From Vibrionales bacterium SWAT-3 (GTDB taxonomy: Bacteria > Pseudomonadota > Gammaproteobacteria > Enterobacterales > Vibrionaceae), in NCBI GenBank assembly GCA_000169995.1, contig AAZW01000030.1:1-58060 (forward strand): a DNA stretch of 58,060 nucleotides, written 5' to 3'. Shown here in pieces: positions 35,808-44,381 of this stretch. Position 1 is the stretch's first letter, and every line of letters starts with the position of its first letter. Below the pieces are notes generated by a model. It was not told the DNA's origin, searched no databases, and saw only the letters and a list, made by a program, of their open reading frames with translations. The position numbers were made by a program, and so were the translations under genes.

Positions 35808-36659
35808 ATGATTGAAAAGTCATACTCCCTTGCGAGCGGGACGCTTGCCACACAGCAGATGGGCAATCCAGAAACGACCGTTACGACGGTCGTTTTTATT
35901 CATGGGTGGTTAGATAATTCTGCGAGTTTTTCTTCTGTTATTACCAACCTACAAACCAGACTACCCGATTGTCATCTGATTGCGATTGACCTCTTTGGTC
36001 ATGGTCTTTCGTCGCATAAGTCGGGAAGTTACTACCCATTTCATGACTATATCGATGATTTACATCAGCTTGTGACTAAATTATCGCCAAACAGACTGGT
36101 GCTAGTAGGACATTCACTTGGTGCATTGATAGCAAGTTGCTATAGTGCCGCCTTTCCTGAAAAGGTGTCAGGATTAATTCAAATTGAAGGTCACGGACCT
36201 CTTTCTGAAGCTCCCCAAGAAACGGTCTCTCGTCTAAGAGATGGGGTACTCAGTCGTCTTCGACAGCGGAGAAAGTCTTCACGTCCTTTAGCAAGTCTAG
36301 AGGATGCTATTAAGCTGAGAGCACACGCCAACCAAATCAATGCAGAACTTATAGCTCCTATTGTAGAGCGAGGTATTGCCGAGTTAGACGACTCCTGGCA
36401 ATGGCGATGCGACCCTAACCTAAAATGTGACTCTTTATATCGAATGTCACAGGCGCATGCTGAAGTGATTATGGCGGCTATTGAATGCCCTCAATTAATA
36501 ATATTAGGCAATGATGGATTTAGACATTTGCAGCATAATCGCTACAAATCAGCCCATAGTCCTCTAATTATAGAGACTGTTCCCGGCGGACACCATTGTC
36601 ATTTAGAGAGCCCAGAGCTAGTTTCAGAGCTAATTCTTGGTTTAGTTAACAAAATTTAA
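35808..36659 (+). CDS. Alpha/beta hydrolase
   Basis: A 283-aa alpha/beta-hydrolase-fold protein. The oxyanion-hole segment is FIHGWLDNSASF near residue 34. The nucleophile elbow is LVGHSLGALIAS near residue 103. The catalytic histidine is probably in PGGHHCHLESPELV near residue 265. The substrate is unknown; the position between slp and fadD suggests an acyl ester or thioester, which is inference only. An alternative ATG at 35796 would add four residues; neither start has a strong ribosome site. Confidence 0.82.
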   Translation: MIEKSYSLASGTLATQQMGNPETTVTTVVFIHGWLDNSASFSSVITNLQTRLPDCHLIAIDLFGHGLSSHKSGSYYPFHDYIDDLHQLVTKLSPNRLVLVGHSLGALIASCYSAAFPEKVSGLIQIEGHGPLSEAPQETVSRLRDGVLSRLRQRRKSSRPLASLEDAIKLRAHANQINAELIAPIVERGIAELDDSWQWRCDPNLKCDSLYRMSQAHAEVIMAAIECPQLIILGNDGFRHLQHNRYKSAHSPLIIETVPGGHHCHLESPELVSELILGLVNKI

Positions 36660-36766
36660 ACAAGTGTTTGAGCCTTTTAGTGCTCATGCACTAAAGCTGT
36701 GCTGTAATACCGCAATGATAAAAAAGCGGCGAAGCAGTCGTCAGCTGATAAACGAGGAGTAACATA

Positions 36767-38461
36767 GTGGATAAACCTTGGCTTTCACGTTATCCAAGTG
36801 ACGTACCAGAGACGATCAACCCAGATCAGTACCCATCTCTTGTTGAAATGTTTGAACAGTCGGTACAGAAGTACGCAGACCAACCAGCATTTGAGAACAT
36901 GGGCTCAGTAATGACATTCCGTAAGCTTGAAGAGCGCAGTCGTGCTTTTGCTGCTTACCTGCAGAATGATTTGAAGCTGAAGAAGGGCGATCGCGTTGCA
37001 CTGATGATGCCAAACTTGCTGCAATATCCAATTGCACTCTTTGGTGTATTGCGCGCTGGTATGATCGCAGTGAACGTCAACCCACTGTACACACCTCGTG
37101 AGCTAGAGCATCAGTTGAACGATTCTGGTGCAAAGGCGATCGTTATTGTTTCAAACTTTGCTAGCACGCTAGAAAAAGTGGTCGACAACACTCCAGTTAA
37201 ACACGTTGTACTTACTAGCCTAGGTCAAATGCTCCCTCGTGCAAAAGGTACTATTGTCGACTTCGTTGTGAAATACGTGAAAGGCATGGTTCCTAAGTAC
37301 GATCTACCGGGTGCTATCTCATTCAGAAAAGCGCTGCACAAAGGCCGTCGTCTTCAATATGTGAAGCCGTTTATGGCAGGTGATGACATTGCCTTCCTGC
37401 AGTATACTGGTGGTACAACAGGTGTTGCGAAGGGCGCAATCCTAACGCACCGCAATATGATCGCGAACGTACTTCAAGCGAAAGGGGCGTATGGTCCTGT
37501 TCTGCAAGAAGGCCGAGAGTTGGTGGTAACAGCACTGCCGCTTTATCACGTGTTTGCACTGACAGTGAACTGCTTGCTGTTTGTGGAGATGGGTGGTCGT
37601 AACCTCCTTATCACTAACCCTCGTGATATTCCTGGCTTCATTAAAGAGCTGCAAAAGGTTCCGTTTACTGCAATTACCGGTGTAAACACACTGTTTAATG
37701 CATTAGTAAACAACGAAGACTTCCATGAATTAGACTTCAGTAATCTGCGTCTCTCTGTTGGTGGTGGTATGGCGGTTCAACGCGCTGTCGCTGAGCAATG
37801 GAAGAAAGCGACAGGCATTCACTTGTTAGAAGGCTATGGCTTAACCGAGTGTTCACCACTGGTAACAGGTAACCCATACGATCTAAAAGACTACACTGGT
37901 GCAATCGGCTTGCCAGTTCCGTCTACGGATGTACGTATCATTGACGACGAAGGTAACGTGGTTGCTAATGACCAAGTAGGTGAGCTGCAAGTTCGCGGCC
38001 CTCAAGTGATGCAAGGTTACTGGCAACGTCCAGAAGCGACCAAAGAAGTGATTGACCAAGACGGTTGGTTGTCGACCGGTGACATCGTTAAGTTTGACGA
38101 TGAAGGCTTGCTGCACATTGTTGACCGTAAGAAAGACATGATTCTTGTGTCTGGCTTTAACGTTTACCCGAATGAGATTGAAGATGTAGTGGCGCTACAC
38201 GGCCAAGTGCTTGAAGTAGCGGCTATCGGTCAACCTCATGAAGTATCTGGCGAATTGGTTAAGATCTACGTTGTGAAGCGCGATCCTAGCCTAACCAAAG
38301 AAGACATCATCGCGCACTGTCGTGAACACCTAACGGGTTACAAAGTGCCTAAACTGGTTGAGTTTAGAGAAGATCTTCCAAAGACCAACGTAGGCAAGAT
38401 CTTACGTCGTGTACTACGTGAAGAGAACGATGCTGAGCTCACTAAACGCGCGAGTGAGTAA
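36767..38461 (+). CDS. fadD: Long-chain fatty-acid-CoA ligase
   Basis: Activates imported long-chain fatty acids as acyl-CoA at the inner membrane. The 564-aa product opens with MDKPWLSRYPSDVPETINPD as other FadD proteins do. The AMP-binding motif is LQYTGGTTGVAKGA near residue 212, the second signature is EGYGLTECSPLV near 363, and the FACS motif is DGWLSTGDIVKFDDEGLLHI near 440. The C-terminal lysine lies in KTNVGKILRR. It starts with GTG after GAGGAG. It is followed by a terminator and rnd. FadR control is likely, but I found no clear operator. Confidence 0.95.
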   Translation: MDKPWLSRYPSDVPETINPDQYPSLVEMFEQSVQKYADQPAFENMGSVMTFRKLEERSRAFAAYLQNDLKLKKGDRVALMMPNLLQYPIALFGVLRAGMIAVNVNPLYTPRELEHQLNDSGAKAIVIVSNFASTLEKVVDNTPVKHVVLTSLGQMLPRAKGTIVDFVVKYVKGMVPKYDLPGAISFRKALHKGRRLQYVKPFMAGDDIAFLQYTGGTTGVAKGAILTHRNMIANVLQAKGAYGPVLQEGRELVVTALPLYHVFALTVNCLLFVEMGGRNLLITNPRDIPGFIKELQKVPFTAITGVNTLFNALVNNEDFHELDFSNLRLSVGGGMAVQRAVAEQWKKATGIHLLEGYGLTECSPLVTGNPYDLKDYTGAIGLPVPSTDVRIIDDEGNVVANDQVGELQVRGPQVMQGYWQRPEATKEVIDQDGWLSTGDIVKFDDEGLLHIVDRKKDMILVSGFNVYPNEIEDVVALHGQVLEVAAIGQPHEVSGELVKIYVVKRDPSLTKEDIIAHCREHLTGYKVPKLVEFREDLPKTNVGKILRRVLREENDAELTKRASE

Positions 38462-38527
38462 CGAACACCGGTCCTCCTGAAACCATTGAAACGCTTAATC
38501 TAAGCGAGCGTGATAAAATGGTGTTAG

Positions 38528-38556
38528 AATGCCGACAGTTAATGTCGGCATTTTTG
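38528..38556 (+). terminator. Intrinsic terminator after fadD
   Basis: AATGCCGACA and TGTCGGCATT form a stem with a short TTAA-type loop, followed by T residues. Confidence 0.82.
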
Positions 38557-38592
38557 TATCCGGCGATCAAATAGAAACCAGTGAGAGTTTTT

Positions 38593-39711
38593 GTGGATTA
38601 TCAAATCATTACCCAATTGAAAGACCTTGAGCGAGTTTGCCAACAAGCACGTGAAGCCGATGTCGTTATGCTTGATACGGAGTTTGTTCGTACAAGAACC
38701 TATTACCCTCAATTAGGCTTGATTCAGTTATTTGACGGCGAAACGCTGTCTCTGATTGACCCTATTGCTCTTGATGAAATGACACCGTTCGTTGGGCTAT
38801 TGAAAGACGCTTCAGTACTGAAAGTGCTACACGCATGCGGTGAAGATTTAGAAGTATTCCAGAACGCATTTGATTGTACACCAACCCCAATGGTCGATAC
38901 TCAAATCATGGCGGCGTTCTTAGGGCATGGCTTATCAACAGGCTTTGCTGCTTTGGTTTCAGAGTTTGTTGGTGTGGATTTAGATAAGAGTGAATCTCGT
39001 ACCGATTGGCTGGCGCGTCCGCTTTCTCAAAAGCAGCTCGACTACGCGGCAGCAGACGTTCATTACCTAATGCCTATGTACAATAAGCTTCTTGAGAAAG
39101 TGATGGAAGCCGGCTGGTGGGAAGCGGCGCAACAAGAGTCTGACCTGCAGGTGGCTAGGCGTATCCGTAAAGTTAACCCAGATACAGCTTACCTTGATAT
39201 CAAAGGCGCATGGCAACTTAAGCCACAGCAACTTGCTATCTTAAGACCACTTGCAACGTGGCGTTTGAAAGAAGCGATTAAGCGCGATCTCGCATTGAAC
39301 TTTATCTTTAAAGAACAAGATCTGTGGGCTGTCGCGCGTTTTGCGATTAAGAATCCGAAGCGTATGGAAGAAGAAGGTTTTGATTTCCGATCTGTACGTC
39401 GTCATGGCGCGAAGATCAGCTCAATCGTTAAGCTAGCAGAGCATACGCCAGAAGAAGAGTACCCAGCACCAGTTGAACGTCTGATGGACTACCCGGGCTA
39501 TAAGCAAGTCTTTAAAGTGTTGAAAGATGAAGTGAAAACCGCTTCGCAACACAGTGGCCTAGCGACTGAATTTTTGGCATCGAAGAAGCAACTAAACCAA
39601 ATGTTGAGTTGGGTTTGGAAGCACGATCGTAATCCAGAAAAACTGCCGGATGTGATGCAAGGTTGGCGTTTAGAGCTGGTTGGCGAGAGGCTGAATAAAG
39701 CAATCAAATAG
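38593..39711 (+). CDS. rnd: Ribonuclease D
   Basis: 3'-to-5' exonuclease that trims tRNA precursors. The 372-aa product carries the DEDD-type catalytic domain: MLDTEFVRTRTYYPQLGLIQLFDG near residue 25, HACGEDLEVF near 82, and DYAAADVHYLMPMY near 153. Two HRDC-like domains follow, the first around residues 208-290. A GTG at 38581 could start it four codons earlier, but GTGAGAG is a suitable ribosome site for the GTG at 38593, which also matches the E. coli N-terminus. Confidence 0.94.
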   Translation: MDYQIITQLKDLERVCQQAREADVVMLDTEFVRTRTYYPQLGLIQLFDGETLSLIDPIALDEMTPFVGLLKDASVLKVLHACGEDLEVFQNAFDCTPTPMVDTQIMAAFLGHGLSTGFAALVSEFVGVDLDKSESRTDWLARPLSQKQLDYAAADVHYLMPMYNKLLEKVMEAGWWEAAQQESDLQVARRIRKVNPDTAYLDIKGAWQLKPQQLAILRPLATWRLKEAIKRDLALNFIFKEQDLWAVARFAIKNPKRMEEEGFDFRSVRRHGAKISSIVKLAEHTPEEEYPAPVERLMDYPGYKQVFKVLKDEVKTASQHSGLATEFLASKKQLNQMLSWVWKHDRNPEKLPDVMQGWRLELVGERLNKAIK

Positions 39712-39741
39712 CCAAACTGTTTAAGAACAAAACGCAGACAC

Positions 39742-39770
39742 AAAAAAGAGAGCCTAGACTCTCTTTTTTA
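39742..39770. terminator. Bidirectional terminator between rnd and minE
   Basis: AAAAAAGAGAG and CTCTCTTTTTT form an 11-bp perfect stem around CCTAGA. Confidence 0.9.
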
Positions 39771-39797
39771 TTCAATCTGCTGACGAGATAGTGATGA

Positions 39798-40060
39798 TTA
39801 CTTATCGTCTTCAGGCAGTTTAACGTTCAGCTCTAATACTGAGATATCGTCATCTTTGTGTTCGAACGTAAGGTCAACCATTGATGGATCCACTTCTACG
39901 TACTTAGCAATACACTTCAAGATGTCTTCTTTTAGTTGCGGCAGGTAAGACGGCGCTGGGTCGTCATGGCTACGGCGTTCAGCAACAATGATCTGCAAAC
40001 GTTCTTTGGCTAGGTTTGCAGTGGTCTTCTTCTGTGGTCTGAAAAACTCTAGTATGACAT
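39798..40060 (-). pseudogene. minE: MinE, cell-division topological factor, frameshifted at codon 3
   Basis: MinE drives MinCD pole-to-pole oscillation. From LEFFRPQKKTTANLAKERLQ to the stop the sequence is an ordinary MinE. The natural ATG is at 40060, six bases after the minD stop, but reads ATG-TCA-TAC-TAG, a stop at codon 4. Adding one T (ATG-TCA-TTA-CTA-GAG, MSLLEFF) restores an 87-aa protein, and the 263-bp span is exactly one base short of the 264 needed. The in-frame body has no ATG; a TTG at 39998 would give 66 aa lacking the MinD-activating N-terminus. Loss of MinE with intact MinCD would block division, so a sequencing indel is the leading explanation. Confidence 0.85.
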
Positions 40061-40066
40061 TGCGTA

Positions 40067-40879
40067 TTAGCCCCCGAACAGTCGTTTGAAGATGCCTTTC
40101 TTCTGTTCCGTTAAGAAGCGGAAGTCAACTTGGCTACCTAGTAGTCGTTCTACAGTATCATTGTAAGCCATACCTGCGTCGGTTGCTTCGTCAAAGATCA
40201 CTGGAACACCTTTGTTCGATGCGTTCAGTACCGCTTGGCTCTCAGGGATTACGCCCAGTAGAGAAATGTGTAGGATCTCTTCAACATCTTCCACACTCAG
40301 CATCTCGCCTTGATTTACGCGAGCAGGGTTGTAGCGAGTCAGTAGAAGGTGAGTTTTCACTGGCTCTAGGCCGTCCTCTGAACGACGAGATTTAGAGTCA
40401 AGAATACCTAGAATACGGTCTGAGTCGCGTACAGAAGAGACTTCAGGGTTGGTCGTTACAATTGCTTCATCAGCAAAGTACAACGCCATTAGAGCGCCTT
40501 GCTCGATACCCGCTGGAGAATCACAGATGATGAAATCAAAGCCCATCTCATCCAGTTCATCAAATACGCGACGAACACCGTCTTTGGTTAGTGCATCTTT
40601 ATCACGAGTTTGAGAAGCAGGGAGAATGAATAGGTTTTCTGTGCGCTTATCTTTGATCATCGCTTGGTTAAGCGTTGCTTCACCATTGATAACGTTAACG
40701 AAGTCGTAAACAACACGACGCTCACAACCCATGATTAAATCAAGGTTACGCAGACCGATATCAAAGTCGATAACTGCGGTTTTCTTTCCTTTTAGAGCCA
40801 GACCAGAGGCAATAGCTGCACTAGAGGTCGTTTTGCCTACCCCGCCTTTACCTGACGTTACAACGATAATGCGTGCCAT
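40067..40879 (-). CDS. minD: Septum-site determining ATPase MinD
   Basis: A deviant-Walker ATPase that binds the membrane as a dimer and carries MinC. The 270-aa length equals that of E. coli. The deviant Walker A is KGGVGKTT at residues 10-17, followed by DFDIGLRNLDLIMG and FIICDSPAGIE (switch II). The C-terminal amphipathic membrane-targeting helix is KKGIFKRLFGG. It lies between minC and minE in the usual minCDE operon on the minus strand. Confidence 0.96.
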   Translation of the reverse strand: MARIIVVTSGKGGVGKTTSSAAIASGLALKGKKTAVIDFDIGLRNLDLIMGCERRVVYDFVNVINGEATLNQAMIKDKRTENLFILPASQTRDKDALTKDGVRRVFDELDEMGFDFIICDSPAGIEQGALMALYFADEAIVTTNPEVSSVRDSDRILGILDSKSRRSEDGLEPVKTHLLLTRYNPARVNQGEMLSVEDVEEILHISLLGVIPESQAVLNASNKGVPVIFDEATDAGMAYNDTVERLLGSQVDFRFLTEQKKGIFKRLFGG

Positions 40880-40900
40880 TATTTTTTCCTTTTATTTCTC

Positions 40901-41563
40901 TTATATTGCGAGGACGTCAACGTGTAATACATCGTTTGCCATACTGAACATGGTTTTCTTCTGCCAGTACTCGCTTTCAATTTGATCGCTGAGCCAGTAA
41001 TTTCCTGCAATAGAAACCAGCTCGGCTTGTAAATCATTACAAATTATTTTTGCTTCAGTTTGACCACTTGCGCCCGCAATCGCGCGGCCGCGTAACGTGC
41101 CATGAATATGGATGCTGGCATCGGCAATTACTTCTGCACCTGCACTTACGTGGCTTAGGATTAATAGGTCGCCATCTTTTGCGTATACCTGCTGACCAGA
41201 ACGAATTGGGGTTCGAACCACTTTAATTGGTGCCATCTTAGCAGGCGCTTGCGATGGAGACTTACTTGCTGTCATTACCGCAAAGCCAGCTTCCCTCGCG
41301 AGGTTTTGCATACGTTTGTCAGAACAGCCAGCGACGCCAACCGGAATCATACCCGCTTGAGAGATACCATCTTTGAGTTTTACGAAGTCGATATCGCCAG
41401 CCACTTTACTGATGTTGATAACCACAGGTGCGGCAGCAAAAAAAGTGGGCGCTTGGTCTACCTTCTCTTGAAGAAAAGAGACTGCATTTTCGACTTGATC
41501 ATCGGATAAGTGCAAAACAGATAGCGTAAAGCTGCTACCTTTTAGATCTGGATTACTAGACAT
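40901..41563 (-). CDS. minC: Septum-site determining protein MinC
   Basis: Inhibits FtsZ assembly away from midcell. The 220-aa product has an N-terminal FtsZ-inhibiting domain (LKGSSFTLSVLHLSDD) and a C-terminal beta-helix domain that dimerises and binds MinD (VYAKDGDLLILSHVSAGAEV, GTLRGRAIAGASGQ). I chose the ATG at 41563 because it gives the family N-terminus MSSNPDLKG; the longer frame adds seven untypical residues. It is the first gene of the min operon and is divergent from ycgL. Confidence 0.94.
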   Translation of the reverse strand: MSSNPDLKGSSFTLSVLHLSDDQVENAVSFLQEKVDQAPTFFAAAPVVINISKVAGDIDFVKLKDGISQAGMIPVGVAGCSDKRMQNLAREAGFAVMTASKSPSQAPAKMAPIKVVRTPIRSGQQVYAKDGDLLILSHVSAGAEVIADASIHIHGTLRGRAIAGASGQTEAKIICNDLQAELVSIAGNYWLSDQIESEYWQKKTMFSMANDVLHVDVLAI

Positions 41564-41783
41564 CGAAAAACTACAGGACCTCAATAGCGAATTGGTACAA
41601 TTTCTTTATGAATAAAATAAAGGGCATTGCCTGAAACTAGGTTTATCATGTTATATTCCCAAACCAAGCACAGCAAGTAATCTTGTTGTCAAATGGACGT
41701 TTTGTTCCCAATATTTCCCTAACATAAACTATTGATCTCGCATGTGAGAGTTTTGTAGTCATAATCAATTAAAAAGGTTTGTC

Positions 41784-42074
41784 ATGCTGTGTTCTATATA
41801 TAAAAGCTCAAAGAAAGAAGGAACATACCTTTATATCCCGAAGAAGGATGATTTTTCACAAGTTCCTGACGCATTGATGCAAATGTTTGGTAAACCTAGT
41901 TTTGTAATGGTAATTAAAATGGATGGCCGCAAACTGGCTCAAGTGAGCATCGATAAGGTGAGAGAATCACTGAACACCGATGGTTTCTTTTTGCAGGTTC
42001 CGCCTCCACCAGTAAACGAACTTGAGCTGTACAAAGAGCGCAAAGCTCAGCAAAACAATCAAGACGAAGAGTGA
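41784..42074 (+). CDS. ycgL: YcgL family protein
   Basis: A 96-aa protein of the YcgL family, with the conserved start MLCSIYKSSKKEGTYLYIPK, the middle FGKPSFVMVIKM and the FLQVPPPPVNELE segment. The function is not established. Its location next to minC is widely conserved in gammaproteobacteria. The lytic transglycosylase gene follows 30 bp later, so the two may be cotranscribed. Confidence 0.93.
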   Translation: MLCSIYKSSKKEGTYLYIPKKDDFSQVPDALMQMFGKPSFVMVIKMDGRKLAQVSIDKVRESLNTDGFFLQVPPPPVNELELYKERKAQQNNQDEE

Positions 42075-42104
42075 TAACTATCTCAATTCAGGGAGGAGTG
42101 ATCG

Positions 42105-43103
42105 TTGAGTAAATTTTCGAAAAGCATATTGGCGGTGTCGGCATTACTTTTAGGTAATAGCCTGACCATTGGCTCAGTACAGGCTCAAGAACTGAGCTTT
42201 GAGCAATATGTAGAAAAACTAAAGCAACAAGGCCGTGAAGAAGGCATTTCTGAAGCGATCATTGATGAAGCCTTTGATGGTGTAACGTTTAAGCCAAGAG
42301 CGGTAAAAGCGGATAAAAACCAACCTGAAAAGAAACTGACTTTGGATGAGTACATTCCACGAGCAGTGCCAGATTGGAAAGTGAAGCAAGCAAGATCACT
42401 GTATAAGAAGCATTACAAAGCGTTAAAGCGCATTGGTGATGAATATGGCGTTCAGCCGCGATTCATTGTCGCTTTATGGGGCGTTGAGAGTAACTTCGGT
42501 AAATTCACCGGTAATTACAGCGTTATCGATGCTTTAACAACTATGGCTTACGAAGGGCGTAGAGAAGCGTTTTTCCGCAGTGAAGCGATGGCGGCGTTGA
42601 CTATTCTTGACCAAGGCCATATCACACCAAAAGAGATGAAAGGTTCTTGGGCTGGTGCTATGGGCCAACCTCAGTTTATGCCAAGCTCATTCTTAGCGTT
42701 TGCCGCTGATGGTAATGGCGATGGTAAGAAAGATATCTGGGGTACGGAAGAAGATGTGTTTGCCTCGGCGGCGAATTATCTGAGCCAATCCGGTTGGGAT
42801 GACAAGTACACTTGGGGCCGTCAGGTTCACGTACCATCAACGGTGTCTATTGATTTGCAAGGTCGTTCTGAAGACAAAGCGAAATACCTAAAAGAGTGGT
42901 CTGAACTTGGTATTAAGCGGTATGACGATCGCCCATTGCCTAACCTTGATGAAGACATTAAAGCTTGGTTAATCATGCCAGATGACGAAGCGGGTCGTTC
43001 TTACCTCGTTTACAACAACTACAATGTGTTAATGAAGTGGAATCGTTCTTACTACTTTGCTTTGGCGGTTAGCCATCTAGCAGACAGAATTAAGTTTGAT
43101 TAG
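42105..43103 (+). CDS. Lytic murein transglycosylase (MltB-like)
   Basis: A 332-aa exported enzyme that cleaves the MurNAc-GlcNAc bond of peptidoglycan. The signal peptide covers residues 1-28 (ending SVQAQ) with no lipobox cysteine, unlike E. coli MltB. The catalytic glutamate is in ALWGVESNFGKFTGNY near residue 128. AGAMGQPQFMPSSFLAFA and DIWGTEEDVFASAANYL are family-3 transglycosylase motifs. It starts with TTG after GGGAGGAG, a strong ribosome site that decides this start. A terminator follows. Confidence 0.92.
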   Translation: MSKFSKSILAVSALLLGNSLTIGSVQAQELSFEQYVEKLKQQGREEGISEAIIDEAFDGVTFKPRAVKADKNQPEKKLTLDEYIPRAVPDWKVKQARSLYKKHYKALKRIGDEYGVQPRFIVALWGVESNFGKFTGNYSVIDALTTMAYEGRREAFFRSEAMAALTILDQGHITPKEMKGSWAGAMGQPQFMPSSFLAFAADGNGDGKKDIWGTEEDVFASAANYLSQSGWDDKYTWGRQVHVPSTVSIDLQGRSEDKAKYLKEWSELGIKRYDDRPLPNLDEDIKAWLIMPDDEAGRSYLVYNNYNVLMKWNRSYYFALAVSHLADRIKFD

Positions 43104-43172
43104 TCGACCTAATTGTATTAATCGGTAGAGCTTGCTTTGATAGCATTTGGCCTACCATAGGCAGAACGAACT

Positions 43173-43197
43173 AAAGGACTCTTCGGAGTCCTTTTTG
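43173..43197 (+). terminator. Intrinsic terminator after the transglycosylase gene
   Basis: AAAGGACTC-TTC-GGAGTCCTTT is followed by TTG; a compact 9-bp stem. Confidence 0.82.
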
Positions 43198-43231
43198 ATT
43201 TTATATTTTAGAGTTTTAAGAAGGTGGTCTT

Positions 43232-44176
43232 GTGCTAACAGATAGAGCTGCACAGATGGTGATATTCCATGCGTTGATCAAGCATGAAGGCTTTACCAGT
43301 GCTGCAAAAAGCTTGAACGTTTCGGTGTCTCATATCAGTAAGCAAGTTGCTTTGCTCGAAGACTCCGTTGGAATCAAGCTAGTACAAAGAACCACACGTA
43401 GCCTAACGCTAACGGAAGCGGGGGAAGTATTCTATCAGCACTGTGAGCAACTGTTTAACACGGTAAAAGCGGCTCAAATGGATATGGACAGCCAGCGTGA
43501 TGATATCTCAGGAATACTGCGTGTTGGGCTGTCGCAGTCATTTGGCACCTTACATATTATTCCTGCGATTGATGAGCTAAGACAGCTTTACCCTCAGTTG
43601 AGAATCGAAGTCCACCTGTTCGATTACAAAGTGGACATGATTGAAGAGCGTTTAGATCTTTGGATTACCAATAATGAAGACTTGCCAGAAGGGTACATTG
43701 CGCAGCGATTAGCTGATAGCCAGTTTGTGGTAGCCGCATCGCCCGATTACCTGATTAAAGCCGGGACACCACACGTACCGTCTGATTTGATTGACCACAA
43801 CTGTCTTATCTATCGCAGCCGAGAGCGAGACTACACATCGTGGGCGTTTGATAACGGACAAGAAAACCTCAGTGTAAAAGTAGCCGGGGATTACTCGGTG
43901 GATTTAGCTGAGGCAGTACGAGACGCTGCGGTATCAGGATGGGGTGTGGCTTACTTAGCTACTTACCTAGTGAAAGAAGAGTTTAGAACGGGTAAGTTGA
44001 TTCAAGTATTGCCGGAATGGAGAGCGAGTCAACTGATGCCGTTCTATGCTGTCTATCCGAGTCGAAAGAACATGCCGAAGAAGCTTTCTGCGGTGATTGA
44101 GTTCATCAAAGATCATATCGGATCGCCGACGTACTGGGATGAAAACCTAAAAACTTGCGTTGAACTGCATCGTTAA
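43232..44176 (+). CDS. LysR family transcriptional regulator
   Basis: A 314-aa LysR-type regulator. The N-terminal helix-turn-helix is FTSAAKSLNVSVSHISKQVALLEDSVG (residues about 18-45), followed by RTTRSLTLTEAG. The C-terminal effector domain, two alpha/beta lobes, includes RVGLSQSFGTLHIIPAIDEL and WGVAYLATYLV. It starts with GTG after AAGAAGGTGG. The inducer and targets are unknown. It lies ahead of nupC on the same strand with a 205-bp gap, so nupC is a possible but unproven target. Confidence 0.9.
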   Translation: MLTDRAAQMVIFHALIKHEGFTSAAKSLNVSVSHISKQVALLEDSVGIKLVQRTTRSLTLTEAGEVFYQHCEQLFNTVKAAQMDMDSQRDDISGILRVGLSQSFGTLHIIPAIDELRQLYPQLRIEVHLFDYKVDMIEERLDLWITNNEDLPEGYIAQRLADSQFVVAASPDYLIKAGTPHVPSDLIDHNCLIYRSRERDYTSWAFDNGQENLSVKVAGDYSVDLAEAVRDAAVSGWGVAYLATYLVKEEFRTGKLIQVLPEWRASQLMPFYAVYPSRKNMPKKLSAVIEFIKDHIGSPTYWDENLKTCVELHR

Positions 44177-44381
44177 CTGTTTCCAAATCTATAAATATAA
44201 TTTCCATATGGAAAAAGTACGCTTTTTAATCAAAGTTAATTATTAAAATTCAATAGCTTAATTAAAATCATTACTCAAGAGCGATTACCCCAACATCACA
44301 TTAACAACCGCCGCTTGCCGCAAACGATTTCCTCTATAGAATGCGTCGCCTTTCCTAACTACAACTTTTAGGTTGACGCAC

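Noticed and set aside
39798..39998. A naturally short 66-aa MinE starting at TTG
   Set aside because: The lost part LEFFRPQKKTTANLAKER is still present upstream in the same frame and encodes the conserved MinD-interacting region, so the gene is a frameshifted full-length minE rather than a short version.
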